Shown here in pieces: positions 8,669 through 18,360 of a stretch of DNA of 64,000 nucleotides. The stretch is taken from positions 434,001-498,000 of the forward strand of contig NZ_ACZO01000006.1 of NCBI RefSeq assembly GCF_000176155.1, given 5' to 3'. A model generated the notes under the pieces. The model saw only the letters and a program-made list of their open reading frames with translations. It was not told the origin of the DNA and ran no database searches. The position numbers were made by a program, and so were the translations under genes. Each line of letters starts with the position of its first letter. The stretch's first letter is position 1. This stretch comes from Vibrio metschnikovii CIP 69.14. GTDB taxonomy: Bacteria > Pseudomonadota > Gammaproteobacteria > Enterobacterales > Vibrionaceae.

Positions 8669-9814
8669 CTATCTAAACCGTCGATAAGCTAAATATCGCC
8701 AGCCTCTTTCCAAAGGGCCTTGCCCGTAGCGCTGCTGCCAGAAATGGGCAAACCATACTTGAAAAACGGTTAACACGATGACTAATGCCATCAGCTCTGG
8801 CCGACCAAGTTGTCCCCATAACTGCGGAGCGAGCCAAACGAAGATCAGATAAACCATGACGCTTTGTAATATATAAAGTGTAAAGGCCATTCTGCCGACT
8901 TGCTTTAATAAGCGAACCAACACATGGTGATGGTTGGCGAATAACATCAGTAATGAGCAGTAACCAATCGCTGAGAGCAAACCCGTCAACATCATCAAAA
9001 GTATCGTTGAGAAGCCAACGTCTAAGCTCAGCCCGAATGTTATCCGTAGCTGCTGTACACCCCATCCTAAAATTAATCCGAGTAGTAAGCAGCCAAGTCC
9101 CCAAGGTTGCCAGAGACGTTGTTGAAAGAAGCCGTTTTTGTACAGCAAAATACCGATCAGCATTAAGCCAGTGTTATACCAAAGCACGGTTAATGGGATA
9201 AATAGTAAGAATTGAGTAAAGTTAATTGCTTGGGCAAGTAGACGATCTGGATAGCTTGTCCATGTTTGTTGGAGTGTCGTGAGGGCTGTTCCACTCAAGG
9301 GTAACTCTGCGGTGAAAATCGGGATATCGTGATACATTAGCAGGGCAACGAACCCCAGCATCACCAGTTGGCCTAAACCCATCAGTACGAATGCCAGAAC
9401 CCATTGCTTTTTGCTGCTGAGATCGAGTAAGCGTATCAGCAAAAATCCACAGCAGGCGTACAGCGTTAAAATATCGCCTTCAAAAAGTAAGAAACCATGC
9501 AAAAGGCCAAACAATAATAACCAACGTAGCCGTGACGACAATCTGGCCTGTACAGGAAGGTTTTTTGCTAGCGCACTTTGATACTGAATATACAATCCCA
9601 CACCAAACAGCAGGCTGAAGATCGACATAAAGCGGCTCTCAAACAACAGGCTTTGTAGGTGATATAAAGGCACTTCCCATGTTGATAAGCCTTCTCGCCA
9701 AAAAGGGCTGTAATAGGCCTCAATAGGGGTTGCCATTGCCATGATGTTCATAAACAGTATACCGAGAACGGCAACCCCTCGGATAAAATCTAGGCTTTCA
9801 ATGCGTTCAGCCAT
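8669..9814 (-). CDS. DUF418 family membrane protein (YeiB-like)
   Basis: 381 residues from the ATG at 9814, preceded by an AAGGGA ribosome-binding site; an in-frame start eight codons earlier has none. It begins RIESLDFIRGVAVLGILFMN, the usual DUF418 opening, and has about ten transmembrane segments. The C-terminal DUF418 block ends in GPLERGWRYLAYRRF, matching the family's G-P-L-E-W-R signature. Related proteins are putative transporters or membrane acyltransferase-like proteins; the biochemical role is not known. It stands alone, divergent from the chemoreceptor gene. Confidence 0.9.
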   Translation of the reverse strand: MAERIESLDFIRGVAVLGILFMNIMAMATPIEAYYSPFWREGLSTWEVPLYHLQSLLFESRFMSIFSLLFGVGLYIQYQSALAKNLPVQARLSSRLRWLLLFGLLHGFLLFEGDILTLYACCGFLLIRLLDLSSKKQWVLAFVLMGLGQLVMLGFVALLMYHDIPIFTAELPLSGTALTTLQQTWTSYPDRLLAQAINFTQFLLFIPLTVLWYNTGLMLIGILLYKNGFFQQRLWQPWGLGCLLLGLILGWGVQQLRITFGLSLDVGFSTILLMMLTGLLSAIGYCSLLMLFANHHHVLVRLLKQVGRMAFTLYILQSVMVYLIFVWLAPQLWGQLGRPELMALVIVLTVFQVWFAHFWQQRYGQGPLERGWRYLAYRRFR

Positions 9815-10195
9815 TGTATTTCCCTTTGCTACTACCAACAGAAAAAGCGCTGAGCTTCGAGATTTTAATTACTTGAATCTACACGTTTTACTGGTCTTAA
9901 TCATTTTTATTATACGCGTAAACGCACCTAATTATCATCATCTAAGTCACGGCTTTTGCTCGTTAACGCCAATCAATATTAGCTTAAAGCTCGGACTTTC
10001 TGCCGTATGGATATTCGGATAGACCTGAAATTTTTAAGGTTTATCCGTTCGTTAATGAGCCAGAAAGTGCCAAAAAACAAGCTTTGTTTCAATTCGATTA
10101 GTGATTTTCTTTCATACCAAATTAAGTGGTGTAAACTGCTGACGCAAGGTCAATTTAACCATGGATCCACTTTAAATGATTGATAAGGTAATGGA
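9815..10195. other. Divergent intergenic region, DUF418 gene / chemoreceptor gene
   Basis: 381 bases between two divergent starts. It must hold both promoters. I see no strong inverted repeat or recognisable operator; a weak sigma-28-like string around 10115-10140 was not convincing. No gene is supported here. Confidence 0.4.
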
Positions 10196-11767
10196 GTGAA
10201 AAAACTTATTTTAATCGTGGTATGTGCCATGTTTGCGATCGCAGCAATCGCAAGTATAGCCGCCACCGCTTTTATCTCACGTGACGAGATAGATCATATT
10301 ATCCTTGAGCGTTCTCAATCTCAGGCTGAACTTTTGGCTGAAAACGCCAGTTATATTTTATCCCACTCTACGAATCCCGAAGCTGATTTGCAGTCAATGG
10401 TTGAATCATTAGGAAAGCGCAGTGATATAAGTTACGCGGTTGTGATTGATAGAAATATTAAAGCAATAGCGCATAGTGACCGAGAGAGGATTGGTCGTGC
10501 TTATACGGATGATTATACGATTGCCGGAGCAGGACGAGGTCAGCCTCAACATTCACGTTGGTACGCCGATGTTCAAGACGTGTGGGTATACGACATCATG
10601 ATGCCAATCTATGTTGACGGACGTTTATGGGGGGCATTTGATGTTGGTATTCCGATAACAGAAGTGGATAGCGCTGCAAACGGTATCGCGATTGCACAGC
10701 TCACCGCGATTGGTTCGATTTTTGTGGTTTGTATGCTGGTACTGATCTGGGTATTGGATCGTTTATTCGCCCCACTTAAAGGATTAGAACATGCATTGGC
10801 CGATATTTCCAAAGGGGATGGTGATTTGACGGTACGCTTACCCGTGACTGGTAACAATGAAATCACCCGTATCTCAGTGGCTTTCAATACTTTTGTTGAG
10901 AAGATTGATCACATCATTAGCAATGTTGTCGAAACTGGTGAAGAACTTGGACGGTCGGCGGAGGCTTTACGTGATAAGGCGGCACAATCGCTCAGACGCG
11001 GAGAGTCCCAAAGCGAGCAGGCCTTGCTGGTGGTGACCTCGATGAATGAGATGATCGCGACCATTAATGAGATCTCACACAGTGCCTCGAATGCCGCAGA
11101 TTCTGCATCGTCGGCTAATGATGAAACCGAAGCAGGTAAGCAAACCCTGCTCGAAGCGACGCAGACGATTAATCAACTTGATACGGAAATGGACAATATG
11201 TCGACGGTGATTACTTCCCTCGCTGAACGTACGCAGTCGATTGTTTCGATTCTGGATGTGATTCGTGGTATCTCTGAGCAGACTAACTTACTGGCGCTCA
11301 ACGCTGCTATTGAAGCCGCGCGTGCTGGTGAAGCCGGACGAGGATTTGCCGTTGTTGCGGATGAAGTACGTAGTCTTGCCACTAAGACGTCAAAATCGAC
11401 GGAAGAGATTCAATCCACTATCAATCTACTGCAAAAAGAAGCCCAGAATGCGGTTGATGCCATGGATACCAGTAAGGCGTTAACGAAGGAAGGCAACCGT
11501 GCCACGGAACAAGCCTTACGGGCATTGGAAAGTATTGCCACTCAAGTCAGTACCATATTGGACATGAACACTCACGTGGCAACCGCGACTGAAGAGCAAT
11601 CGAGCGTGGCTAACGAGATTAATATCAATATGGATAACGTTAACCAAGCAGCGCAAGCCGGTTTAGAAGATAGTCACAGCTTGGAGGCTAGTAGCCAAGA
11701 TTTGTCAGGGTTGGCCAAAACGCTTGATCACCATGTAGGGGCATTTAAAGTCTCTGTAAGTAAATAG
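10196..11767 (+). CDS. Methyl-accepting chemotaxis protein with Cache-type sensor
   Basis: 523 residues from a GTG start with AAGGTAATGGA just upstream. A transmembrane helix (about 4-27) is followed by a roughly 140-residue periplasmic domain with Cache-like features ([38 protein letters not shown]). A second membrane helix (about 168-190, [16 protein letters not shown]) is followed by HAMP ([13 protein letters not shown] onward) and the signalling domain. The hairpin-tip sequence [19 protein letters not shown] lies near residues 360-380. There is no C-terminal CheR-binding pentapeptide, as in most Vibrio receptors. The ligand is unknown. It is monocistronic and is followed by an ERIC repeat. 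Confidence 0.93.
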   Translation: MKKLILIVVCAMFAIAAIASIAATAFISRDEIDHIILERSQSQAELLAENASYILSHSTNPEADLQSMVESLGKRSDISYAVVIDRNIKAIAHSDRERIGRAYTDDYTIAGAGRGQPQHSRWYADVQDVWVYDIMMPIYVDGRLWGAFDVGIPITEVDSAANGIAIAQLTAIGSIFVVCMLVLIWVLDRLFAPLKGLEHALADISKGDGDLTVRLPVTGNNEITRISVAFNTFVEKIDHIISNVVETGEELGRSAEALRDKAAQSLRRGESQSEQALLVVTSMNEMIATINEISHSASNAADSASSANDETEAGKQTLLEATQTINQLDTEMDNMSTVITSLAERTQSIVSILDVIRGISEQTNLLALNAAIEAARAGEAGRGFAVVADEVRSLATKTSKSTEEIQSTINLLQKEAQNAVDAMDTSKALTKEGNRATEQALRALESIATQVSTILDMNTHVATATEEQSSVANEININMDNVNQAAQAGLEDSHSLEASSQDLSGLAKTLDHHVGAFKVSVSK

Positions 11768-11805
11768 GCAATTAGGTCACGTCTTGCTTCCTACTTTTGA
11801 TGGAT

Positions 11806-11933
11806 TATACTCTTTCCGTTGGAAGCTGTGGCGGCCTTGATTGTGTTCGTTGATCCCAATCATAGGGTTCATTCATGTGATTGGGAACTTATGAACTGAC
11901 GGTGGGTCTATGGTTTCAAGTCGTTTGAGTATA
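11806..11933 (-). repeat. ERIC-type repeat, full length, reverse orientation
   Basis: About 128 bases, the reverse complement of the ERIC pattern. It starts with the TATACTCTTTCC right end, has a central palindrome (GTTGATCCCAATCAT facing ATGTGATTGGGAAC), and ends in CAAGTCGTTTGAGTATA. It lies between the chemoreceptor gene and arfA. Confidence 0.8.
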
Positions 11934-11987
11934 GATGTTGCTTAAACGGTGGATGATAAAAATATTCAATTTAAACGAGGTGTTATT

Positions 11988-12242
11988 GTGAAGAAAAAAC
12001 CGTTTCCTCCGCAGTCAAAGGCGGATCATACGCAGGAAATAGCGTTAGATCATGGCCGAGGGGTGATCAAAGATAATGCGCTGAAAGCCGTAGTCACCAG
12101 TTCGCTATTTCGTACTCGAGTGGTTAAGGCGCAAAAAGGCAAAGGTAGTTTTAAACGACAAGCAAAACATAAGGGTCAAGAACCCTGTACAAAAGGGAAT
12201 AGGTTCTTTTTTGTACAGGGTTTTTCTTTTATCACAGCTTAA
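11988..12242 (+). CDS. arfA: Alternative ribosome-rescue factor ArfA
   Basis: 85 residues from a GTG at 11988 with a GAGG ribosome-binding site eight bases upstream; an earlier GTG at 11949 is less likely. The core GRGVIKDNALKAVVTSSLFR, then GKGSFKR, aligns with E. coli ArfA (GQIKDNAIEALLHDPLFR, GKGSYMR). ArfA recruits RF2 to ribosomes stalled on stop-less mRNAs when tmRNA fails. An intrinsic terminator (12181-12230) lies inside the 3' part of the frame, before the stop codon, so most transcripts end without a stop codon. In E. coli the comparable mRNA hairpin makes arfA a tmRNA target, giving backup control; the same design is inferred here. Confidence 0.9.
   Translation: MKKKPFPPQSKADHTQEIALDHGRGVIKDNALKAVVTSSLFRTRVVKAQKGKGSFKRQAKHKGQEPCTKGNRFFFVQGFSFITA
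12181..12230 (+). terminator. Intrinsic terminator within the arfA coding sequence
   Basis: A perfect 14-bp stem (AACCCTGTACAAAA at 12181-12194 with its complement at 12209-12222) followed by TTTCTTTT. It sits upstream of the arfA stop codon at 12240-12242, so a terminated transcript is a non-stop mRNA. Confidence 0.85.
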
Positions 12243-12361
12243 CCTACTGCCATAAACGCTATTCTTTTCCTGTAAACATTCTAACTTGAATGAACACTGA
12301 CACTTCCTCGCCACATTAATAAACGATTTTTTATTTCCAACCAAAGATTGGCAACTTGTTT

Positions 12362-12379
12362 GTTATGTTATAACATTTG
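12362..12379. promoter_or_regulatory. Zur box
   Basis: The palindrome ATGTTATAACAT with TT-rich flanks (GTTATGTTATAACATTTG) matches the core of gammaproteobacterial Zur operators. It lies about 140 bases before a COG0523 GTPase gene, a classic zinc-starvation gene, which supports the assignment. Confidence 0.75.
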
Positions 12380-12519
12380 TTTTTCCTTGGTGGTGGTATC
12401 AATCTAAACCACACTAAGTCACCGTTTATCAAGTTCGAAAACGAAATTGATCAGTTGCCGTGCACTTATGTTCATTCTGGTTACTGATTCGTATTCATAT
12501 TCATTTTGGAGTCACTGCT

Positions 12520-13725
12520 ATGAACCAGAAAAAACTTGCAGTTACGGTCCTGTCTGGTTTTCTTGGCGCAGGAAAAACCACCGTGCTCAGCCATATTTTG
12601 AATAATCGTCAGGGCAAGAAAGTTGCGGTGATCGTCAACGATATGAGTGAAATTAATATTGATTCAGCCACGGTAAAAAGCGAAGTGTCGCTTAATCATC
12701 AAGAAGAAACGCTGGTGGAAATGAGTAATGGCTGTATTTGTTGCACTCTACGTGAAGATCTGTTGGTTACGGTCAATCAATTGGCGAAGGAGGGGCGTTT
12801 CGATAATCTGGTGATTGAATCAACAGGGATTTCTGAGCCACTACCGGTTGCGGAGACGTTCACTTTTGCTGATGAGGAGGGCGTTTCACTTTCCGATATT
12901 GCGATCTTAGACACTATGGTTACTGTGGTTGATGCGGTGAATTTTTTACGTGATTACCACGCGGCTGAGTCATTGCAAGAGCGTGGCGAACACCTCGATG
13001 ATGAAGATGAACGCAGTGTGACAGATTTATTGATTGAGCAAGTTGAGTTTGCTGATGTTATTTTGATCAGTAAGGTGGATCTTGTTTCTCAAACGGATCT
13101 CGAACATTTAACCTCAATTTTAAAGGTCTTAAATACCCATGCTCGTATTATCGCTATCCAAAATGGGCAAGTTGATATCGCCGAGGTATTAGATACTGGT
13201 TTATTTAACTTTGAACGTGCACAACAGGCTCCCGGTTGGTTAAAAGAGCTAAGAGGCGAGCATATCCCAGAAACAGAAGAGTATGGGATCAGTAGTTTTA
13301 GTTATCAGGCTCGTCGCCCTTTTCATCCTGAAAAATTTTATCATTTTTTACACAACACCAGCGATTTTGGCAAATTGCTCCGGTCGAAAGGTCACTTTTG
13401 GTTAGCGTCACGCCCAGAGCTCATCGGGCAATGGAATCAAGCTGGGGGTATTGCAGACTATGGTTTTGCTGGCCTATTTTGGAAAGCAATCCCTAAAGAC
13501 CAATGGCCAACGAATGAAGATGATTTAGCAGCGATTGAAGAACATTGGTTAGAGCCCTTTGGCGATAGGCGTCAGGAGTTGGTGTTTATCGGTCAGGGGC
13601 TAGATAAAGTCGCGATGACTAAGGCACTGGATGAGTGTTTGTTAAGTGAAGAGGCGGTGTTTGCTGGAGAAGCGTTTTGGCAGACTTTGCCAGACCCATT
13701 TGTAGGATGGGAGGACGAAGCATGA
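12520..13725 (+). CDS. COG0523/CobW-type GTPase, putative zinc metallochaperone (ZigA/ZagA-like)
   Basis: 401 residues from the ATG at 12520, with TGGAG upstream; the longer frame from 12460 lacks a ribosome-binding site. It has a Walker [10 protein letters not shown] at 13-21, the metal-binding GCICC near 70-74, IESTGISEP (switch), and a guanine-specificity SKVDL. The C-terminal CobW domain follows. A His/Asp/Glu-rich segment (HLDDEDE) lies near residue 165. COG0523 proteins bind and hydrolyse GTP and are proposed to deliver zinc to client enzymes when zinc is scarce. The Zur box and the DUF1826 gene overlapping its stop codon make this a zinc-starvation unit. Confidence 0.9.
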   Translation: MNQKKLAVTVLSGFLGAGKTTVLSHILNNRQGKKVAVIVNDMSEINIDSATVKSEVSLNHQEETLVEMSNGCICCTLREDLLVTVNQLAKEGRFDNLVIESTGISEPLPVAETFTFADEEGVSLSDIAILDTMVTVVDAVNFLRDYHAAESLQERGEHLDDEDERSVTDLLIEQVEFADVILISKVDLVSQTDLEHLTSILKVLNTHARIIAIQNGQVDIAEVLDTGLFNFERAQQAPGWLKELRGEHIPETEEYGISSFSYQARRPFHPEKFYHFLHNTSDFGKLLRSKGHFWLASRPELIGQWNQAGGIADYGFAGLFWKAIPKDQWPTNEDDLAAIEEHWLEPFGDRRQELVFIGQGLDKVAMTKALDECLLSEEAVFAGEAFWQTLPDPFVGWEDEA

Positions 13726-14395
13726 GCGATAAAATAGCGTCTACATTCGTTCCTATTGAAAAGGCAGAGACCCTACCGATAGGGTCTCTGCCAAGCATTT
13801 TGACAGATATCTATCAACCTGAGCATAACATTGCGATATGGCAACGTGTTTTATCTACTCAGTTGCAACACAACGTCGAATTATTGATACAGCAAGCCCC
13901 CTCACTGGCTTTAGTGTTACGAGTCACACCATTGAATGTGGCTGAATACTTACGCGAGAAACTTGCTGATTATGTTTGCGCAGACATATTATATTGAGTG
14001 AAGATATCGCAATGATTGTCGACATGTTTTGTTGTTTGTTTGATGTGCAAGAGGTCGGGGTGCGGCTAACGATACTTGACAAGCCGATGTGTCCTAAATT
14101 TCACGTCGATCATGTTCCATGCCGACTGGTGACCACTTATGCTGGTTCTGCCACGCAGTGGCTGAGTAACCAAGGGCTCGATCGAACGAAACTGGGTGCC
14201 GGAAGTCTGGGTCAGTCTGATGATTGCTCGGGTTTATTCGCTAAAGAGAGTGTTATCCATCAAATGGCGATGGGTGATGTCGCATTGCTAAAAGGCAGTG
14301 GCTGGGAAGCGAATGAAAACAACGGGTTAGTTCACCGTTCACCAGCATATGTCCCAAACGAACGGCGTTTATTATTGACCATTGATTTCGTATAA
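13722..14395 (+). pseudogene. DUF1826 protein, single-base frameshift
   Basis: The ATG at 13722 overlaps the TGA of the COG0523 gene (ATGA), so the pair is translationally coupled. The first frame runs to 13997 (ends CADILY); the second carries the conserved LSEDIAMIVDMFCCLF block, MCPKFHVDHVPCRL and KGSGWEANENNGLVHRSP to a TAA at 14393-14395. Losing one T near 13985-13993 would turn an expected DILLLSEDIA into the observed break. Together the parts give a normal DUF1826 length of about 225 residues. DUF1826 proteins have unknown activity but recur next to COG0523 genes in Zur regulons. It is either a real inactivation or a sequence error in a short TTA/TAT run. Confidence 0.85.
13763..13792 (+). 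other. Perfect GC-rich hairpin inside the DUF1826 coding start
   Basis: GGCAGAGACCCTA, a four-base CCGA loop, and its exact complement. This is a 13-bp stem about 40 bases into the coding sequence, with no T-run after it. It may affect translation or message stability, or be chance coding structure. Confidence 0.6.
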
Positions 14396-14436
14396 TTCAA
14401 AAAAACAACCCAAGCGATACCGAGATAGCTTGGGTT
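14395..14436 (-). terminator. Intrinsic terminator of the serine protease gene
   Basis: CAACCCAAGC (14405-14414) pairs with GCTTGGGTTG (14427-14436). Read on the minus strand it is followed by a run of seven Ts, so it ends the protease transcript; it may also stop the converging DUF1826 transcript. Confidence 0.8.
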
Positions 14437-14466
14437 GCTGATTGACTTTGATAGTATTAATAACTG

Positions 14467-16098
14467 CTATTGTTGCCGTGAACGACGCATCCACATCAGA
14501 GCTAATAACCCTAGCCCCGCGCCAAATCCAATACTACCACCGCCGCCACCGCTATTTTTGGCTTGCTCTATTAGAATTTCATTGATCAGATCGCTGGTAA
14601 GTTTTTGGTGTTTGATATCAGACAATTTTACGTAACTATCGTGCCCTTTACTATATTTCCAGCGATTATAATCAAAGCGCACCGTATTATGTGCATTATA
14701 TAATTCTAGCGTATGATAACCTGTGGCTTGGTTATAAAATGTTTCTTTTCTTTTACCATTAACATAAATAGTTAAAGAGTCTAATTTATCATCAGAGTTA
14801 ATTGAATAGATGAAGCTCAGCTCCCCACGCCGAAGATTTTCAAGCACTAACTCAGAATTTTGATTTTTACTAAGGCCACTTTCACTTCTTAAATAATCGC
14901 CATCCACCAACCATTTATGAGAATTGGTATGAGCCTTATGCTCAGGTAGAGCACGAAGATAATTAGCTACTTCTTGTCCAGCATCTTGTAAGGCATCATA
15001 GTCGAGCCAAGCGGATATTTTGCCTTCAGCAAAAGAGCTGGATTCTAGCTCCAATACAACTCGACCTTGGCGATGGGTAAGAAGCGCATAATTTGCAATG
15101 ATACTGCATTTTGCACCAGCGGCTAAGCTTTCTGGGCAGTTATTGATCGAGATATCGCCAAGCCCATTTCTTCCATCGACTAGAACCTTAGGGTTTTTTA
15201 GCTCGATATCATTATTAGACTGGTTGGTAAAGGTAAACGCTTGAGAATCAATACCTATTCGAACAATGCCCAAATCTTTGTGTTGACGATAGGAGAGGCC
15301 CTTGATGTGATCTTGTATCCAGTGGTGATAATGACTAACTTTGGTATAAACGCCAGGATTTTTACCACAGCCCACTCCCCAACTGACGATGCCCGCCAGT
15401 TTCTTACCGCTATTATCATTAGAGAAAATCGGGCCTCCACTATCACCCTGACAGGTATCTTTGCCTGTTTCGCCAGCACAAAATACGCCGTCCCCTAATT
15501 TTTCAAAGATCGAGTGTGCCTGCTTGCATTGCGCCATAGGTACAAATGGCAAAGTGACTTGATGTAGAACCGTTGGTTTATCATAGCCCTGCTTACCATT
15601 GTGTTGACGGTAGCCAAAGCCGAGAGTCGTCATATCAGAACCGTATATCAGGCTATCGACATCAGCTTGGTCGTCTAATTCTGCTGCTTCGATGGTTACT
15701 GCTTTAACTAGTTCTAATACGGCAATATCGTGTGGTGAAGAGCTACTATTTTTTTGATAATCAGCGTGAAGGTAAATTTGGTTTACTTTTACGCGTGTCG
15801 CTGAGGACAACTGCTCCATATCATAAGCGCTTAGAAGTGCTTCAAAATCACTAGGGGCTTTACCGACAACGCAATGAGCAGCCGTGAGCACGTAACGCTC
15901 TGAGATCAAACTACCGCCGCAAAATGAAGTGTTTTTATTAATTCGAGTCAACGCGGCCATATACGGCCAATCATTGGGTTGTGCTTTTTCACCGCCAATA
16001 ATACGTGCGGTGATATCAGAATCCGTTCCAGAAGCCATCAAAGGAGAAGATGAAAGCAGTAATGTTCCTATTGCCGCTGATAAAATGTTGTGCTTCAT
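14467..16098 (-). CDS. Secreted trypsin-like serine protease with GlyGly-CTERM anchor (Ves-type)
   Basis: 543 residues from the ATG at 16098 (GAGGT upstream); the 31-codon longer frame lacks a ribosome-binding site. A signal peptide (1-22, ending SPLMA) is followed by a short propeptide and the activation site R-IIGG (33-36). The catalytic triad is His75 (TAAHC), Asp124 (HDIAVL) and Ser220 (CQGDSGGP), giving an S1-family domain to about residue 265. A middle Ig-like region with two Cys and a further domain lead to the C-terminus: a glycine run (SGGGGGS), a hydrophobic helix and RRSR. That GlyGly-CTERM tail is the sorting signal processed by rhombosortase on type II secretion substrates, as in the V. 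cholerae VesA/VesB proteases. It is probably secreted by T2SS and transiently surface-attached. Confidence 0.92.
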   Translation of the reverse strand: MKHNILSAAIGTLLLSSSPLMASGTDSDITARIIGGEKAQPNDWPYMAALTRINKNTSFCGGSLISERYVLTAAHCVVGKAPSDFEALLSAYDMEQLSSATRVKVNQIYLHADYQKNSSSSPHDIAVLELVKAVTIEAAELDDQADVDSLIYGSDMTTLGFGYRQHNGKQGYDKPTVLHQVTLPFVPMAQCKQAHSIFEKLGDGVFCAGETGKDTCQGDSGGPIFSNDNSGKKLAGIVSWGVGCGKNPGVYTKVSHYHHWIQDHIKGLSYRQHKDLGIVRIGIDSQAFTFTNQSNNDIELKNPKVLVDGRNGLGDISINNCPESLAAGAKCSIIANYALLTHRQGRVVLELESSSFAEGKISAWLDYDALQDAGQEVANYLRALPEHKAHTNSHKWLVDGDYLRSESGLSKNQNSELVLENLRRGELSFIYSINSDDKLDSLTIYVNGKRKETFYNQATGYHTLELYNAHNTVRFDYNRWKYSKGHDSYVKLSDIKHQKLTSDLINEILIEQAKNSGGGGGSIGFGAGLGLLALMWMRRSRQQ

Positions 16099-16436
16099 AG
16101 AGACCTCAATAAATTCCCACACCTTGGTTGGGAACGGTACCATATTTGAAGTTGTGTAAATGGTAAACAAAAATGTATCTGGTATGACCACGGTGAATGC
16201 TTTATGTGCTTAAGATACCAATGCTTGATATTAAGAGTTCGGATGAAATTTGATGGTTATTCAGTGGATAACAACAAGATGACCTAATAACCCTCGATTA
16301 TTGTTGAGGTGTCCTGGGGAGCGTGACAAAGTCGTGTCCAAGTACGGATTAGCCATTACGTAGCTCTTGACTCAGAGTAAACGATTGGTTGATTGTGATA
16401 GAAAGTTTAATTAAGTGGTTATAAAACTTAATTCGT

Positions 16437-16476
16437 CACTCAACCAATACGGCATTAATCAGACAATGGTTGAGTG
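16437..16476 (-). other. Hairpin at the 3' end of the M48 protease gene
   Basis: CACTCAACCA (16437-16446) is the exact complement of TGGTTGAGTG (16467-16476), spanning the stop codon of the M48 gene. No T-run follows on the minus strand, so it is at best a weak terminator. The rest of the gap 16099-16458, which contains the protease promoter, shows nothing else I can name. Confidence 0.45.
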
Positions 16477-18360
16477 GGAATGCAAATTATCCTCTACTGA
16501 GAGGCTCAATGGCGGCTCGGGGACCTCTAAAAAGCAGGCAATGACTCGGTACAGCTCGCCTTCGGCAACGGTAACCTTACCGTTTGATTCAATCGCCAAT
16601 CGACAAGCTTTGACTACTTGCGCTCGTTCTCGCTCTTTTAACTGCAGTAGTAATTCCAATGTGGTACGGCTTAATGGCCAATTATTCTCTGCAGGTTCAA
16701 GGGGGATCAGTGGCAAACTCAGATGGCGCAGCGCATTGTCAAAAGCGATTTGTGCTCCTTGTCGCTCATCATGGCAAACCCAGGCCAGCTCACGCAGTAA
16801 CCAATAAACGCTAGAGGTCAGTTGTTGCAGCGATTTGTTTTGACGCGTATGACCAAGTGTAGGGAGTAATTGTTTCTCTAGGAGATTAATCACACACCAT
16901 TCGGCCAGCGAATAGTGATGATCGGTGAGTGACAGTTCACGTAACACTTCACACAAACGATGTCTTTGCCCTTCACTGAGTGATTTAAGTGCTGGGATAC
17001 TTAATTCCAGTAAAGGCAAGCGAAGATGGGTTGGAATGGCATAATCCAGCCAAGGTAGAATAGTGGCTTGGGATACCATCGGAATATGCTGTTTGATGAT
17101 ATGACGTTGCGCTTCACTGCCATCAAAGATCAGTGCAAAAGCAACAAAGCGAGCACTGTATGGTTCTCGTGCCATCGCAATTAATGGTTGTGGCAACTGA
17201 CTAATCAGCGTTTGCCCGCTAGCGCAGAGTTCAGCAGATGTTGATATTGTGCTAGAGGCGGGGGCGGCGGGTGCCGAGCTTGCACTTGCTGCAAAGCCGC
17301 TGACTGATGAATCAGCAAACGAGCGGGTTTGATGCTCGTTGATGCTTTGTACACTGCCATCCCAATACGGTTCAATTCTGCGGATGCGTTCTTCTAAAGG
17401 TGGATGAGTGGCGAACAGCGCTGCAAGACCACGTCGGCGGCTTTGACCAAACATCATATGGCTTATTTCGTCGCTGGCTTTGGCGGATAATGTCGATCCT
17501 GGTGAATAACCAGCAATTTTTTTTAGTGCGCCAGCGATTCCTTGATCATTACGAGTAAATTGTACCGCACTAGCATCAGCCAGGAACTCGCGTTGCCGAG
17601 AGATCGCCGCTTTAATCATTGAACCAAATAGCGTACCAATCCAACCGAAGACAATGCACACGACACCAATCGCAAATAGCGCTGCGACACCTTTGTCTGA
17701 ATCAGAAGAGCGTCGGATCGTCCGCCGCCGTGAGCGAGATAAACTATCGACGATGAGATGACCAAAATAGGCAACACAGGTAATACCAAACAGTAAACCA
17801 ATCAATCGGGTATTAAGGCGCATGTCCCCATTGAGAATATGACTAAACTCATGGGCAATAACCCCTTGCAATTCGTCACGATTGAAATTATCCAACGCAC
17901 CTTGAGTAATGCCAATCACTGCATCGTCAATACTCATTCCGGCGGCAAAGGCATTAATCCCTTGTTCATCAGCTAACAAATACACTTGTGGTACCGCAAT
18001 ACCGGCGGCGATGGCCATTTCTTCCACGACATTAAGCAGCTGACGATGTTTGGGGTGGGTAGTATCACTGGCGATTAACTGGCCACCGAGACTTTCGGCC
18101 ACGCTACATCCCCCTTGCTTTTGCAGATCATACAAACGCAGCCAAGCACTCAAGCCAATAACGAGACTCAGTGCGGCGAAGCACAACAAGCTTAAGCGGA
18201 TTGCCGTTTGCCAATCCAATGAGGCATGAGAGACACTTAAATAAATGAACATGCTGCCAAGGCTAAGCAGGGCAGTAATCGACAACATAGTGAAAGCCAA
18301 TAACAGCACCAAGCGCCGAGTTTGTTGACGGGCGGTATCTTGATGTTGAAAGAAATCCAT
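16459..18360 (-). CDS. M48-family membrane metalloprotease (HtpX-like)
   Basis: 633 residues. Two N-terminal membrane helices (about 16-45 and 54-74) precede the M48 peptidase domain with the zinc motif HEFSH near residue 170 and a downstream Glu in the REFLADASAVQ stretch. Two further hydrophobic segments (about 187-210 and 230-255) interrupt the domain, as in HtpX. The C-terminal 280 residues are a mostly helical cytoplasmic-type region with an Ala/Ser/Pro-rich linker (ASASSAPAAPASS) that ordinary HtpX lacks. The ATG overlaps the last base of the lemA stop codon, so the two are co-translated. LemA-M48 pairs are common; the role in envelope quality control is inferred. Confidence 0.9.
   Translation of the reverse strand: MDFFQHQDTARQQTRRLVLLLAFTMLSITALLSLGSMFIYLSVSHASLDWQTAIRLSLLCFAALSLVIGLSAWLRLYDLQKQGGCSVAESLGGQLIASDTTHPKHRQLLNVVEEMAIAAGIAVPQVYLLADEQGINAFAAGMSIDDAVIGITQGALDNFNRDELQGVIAHEFSHILNGDMRLNTRLIGLLFGITCVAYFGHLIVDSLSRSRRRTIRRSSDSDKGVAALFAIGVVCIVFGWIGTLFGSMIKAAISRQREFLADASAVQFTRNDQGIAGALKKIAGYSPGSTLSAKASDEISHMMFGQSRRRGLAALFATHPPLEERIRRIEPYWDGSVQSINEHQTRSFADSSVSGFAASASSAPAAPASSTISTSAELCASGQTLISQLPQPLIAMAREPYSARFVAFALIFDGSEAQRHIIKQHIPMVSQATILPWLDYAIPTHLRLPLLELSIPALKSLSEGQRHRLCEVLRELSLTDHHYSLAEWCVINLLEKQLLPTLGHTRQNKSLQQLTSSVYWLLRELAWVCHDERQGAQIAFDNALRHLSLPLIPLEPAENNWPLSRTTLELLLQLKERERAQVVKACRLAIESNGKVTVAEGELYRVIACFLEVPEPPLSLSVEDNLHSHSTIV

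Noticed and set aside
10115-10140. Sigma-28-like promoter before the chemoreceptor
   Set aside because: Only partial agreement with TAAA-N15-GCCGATAA.
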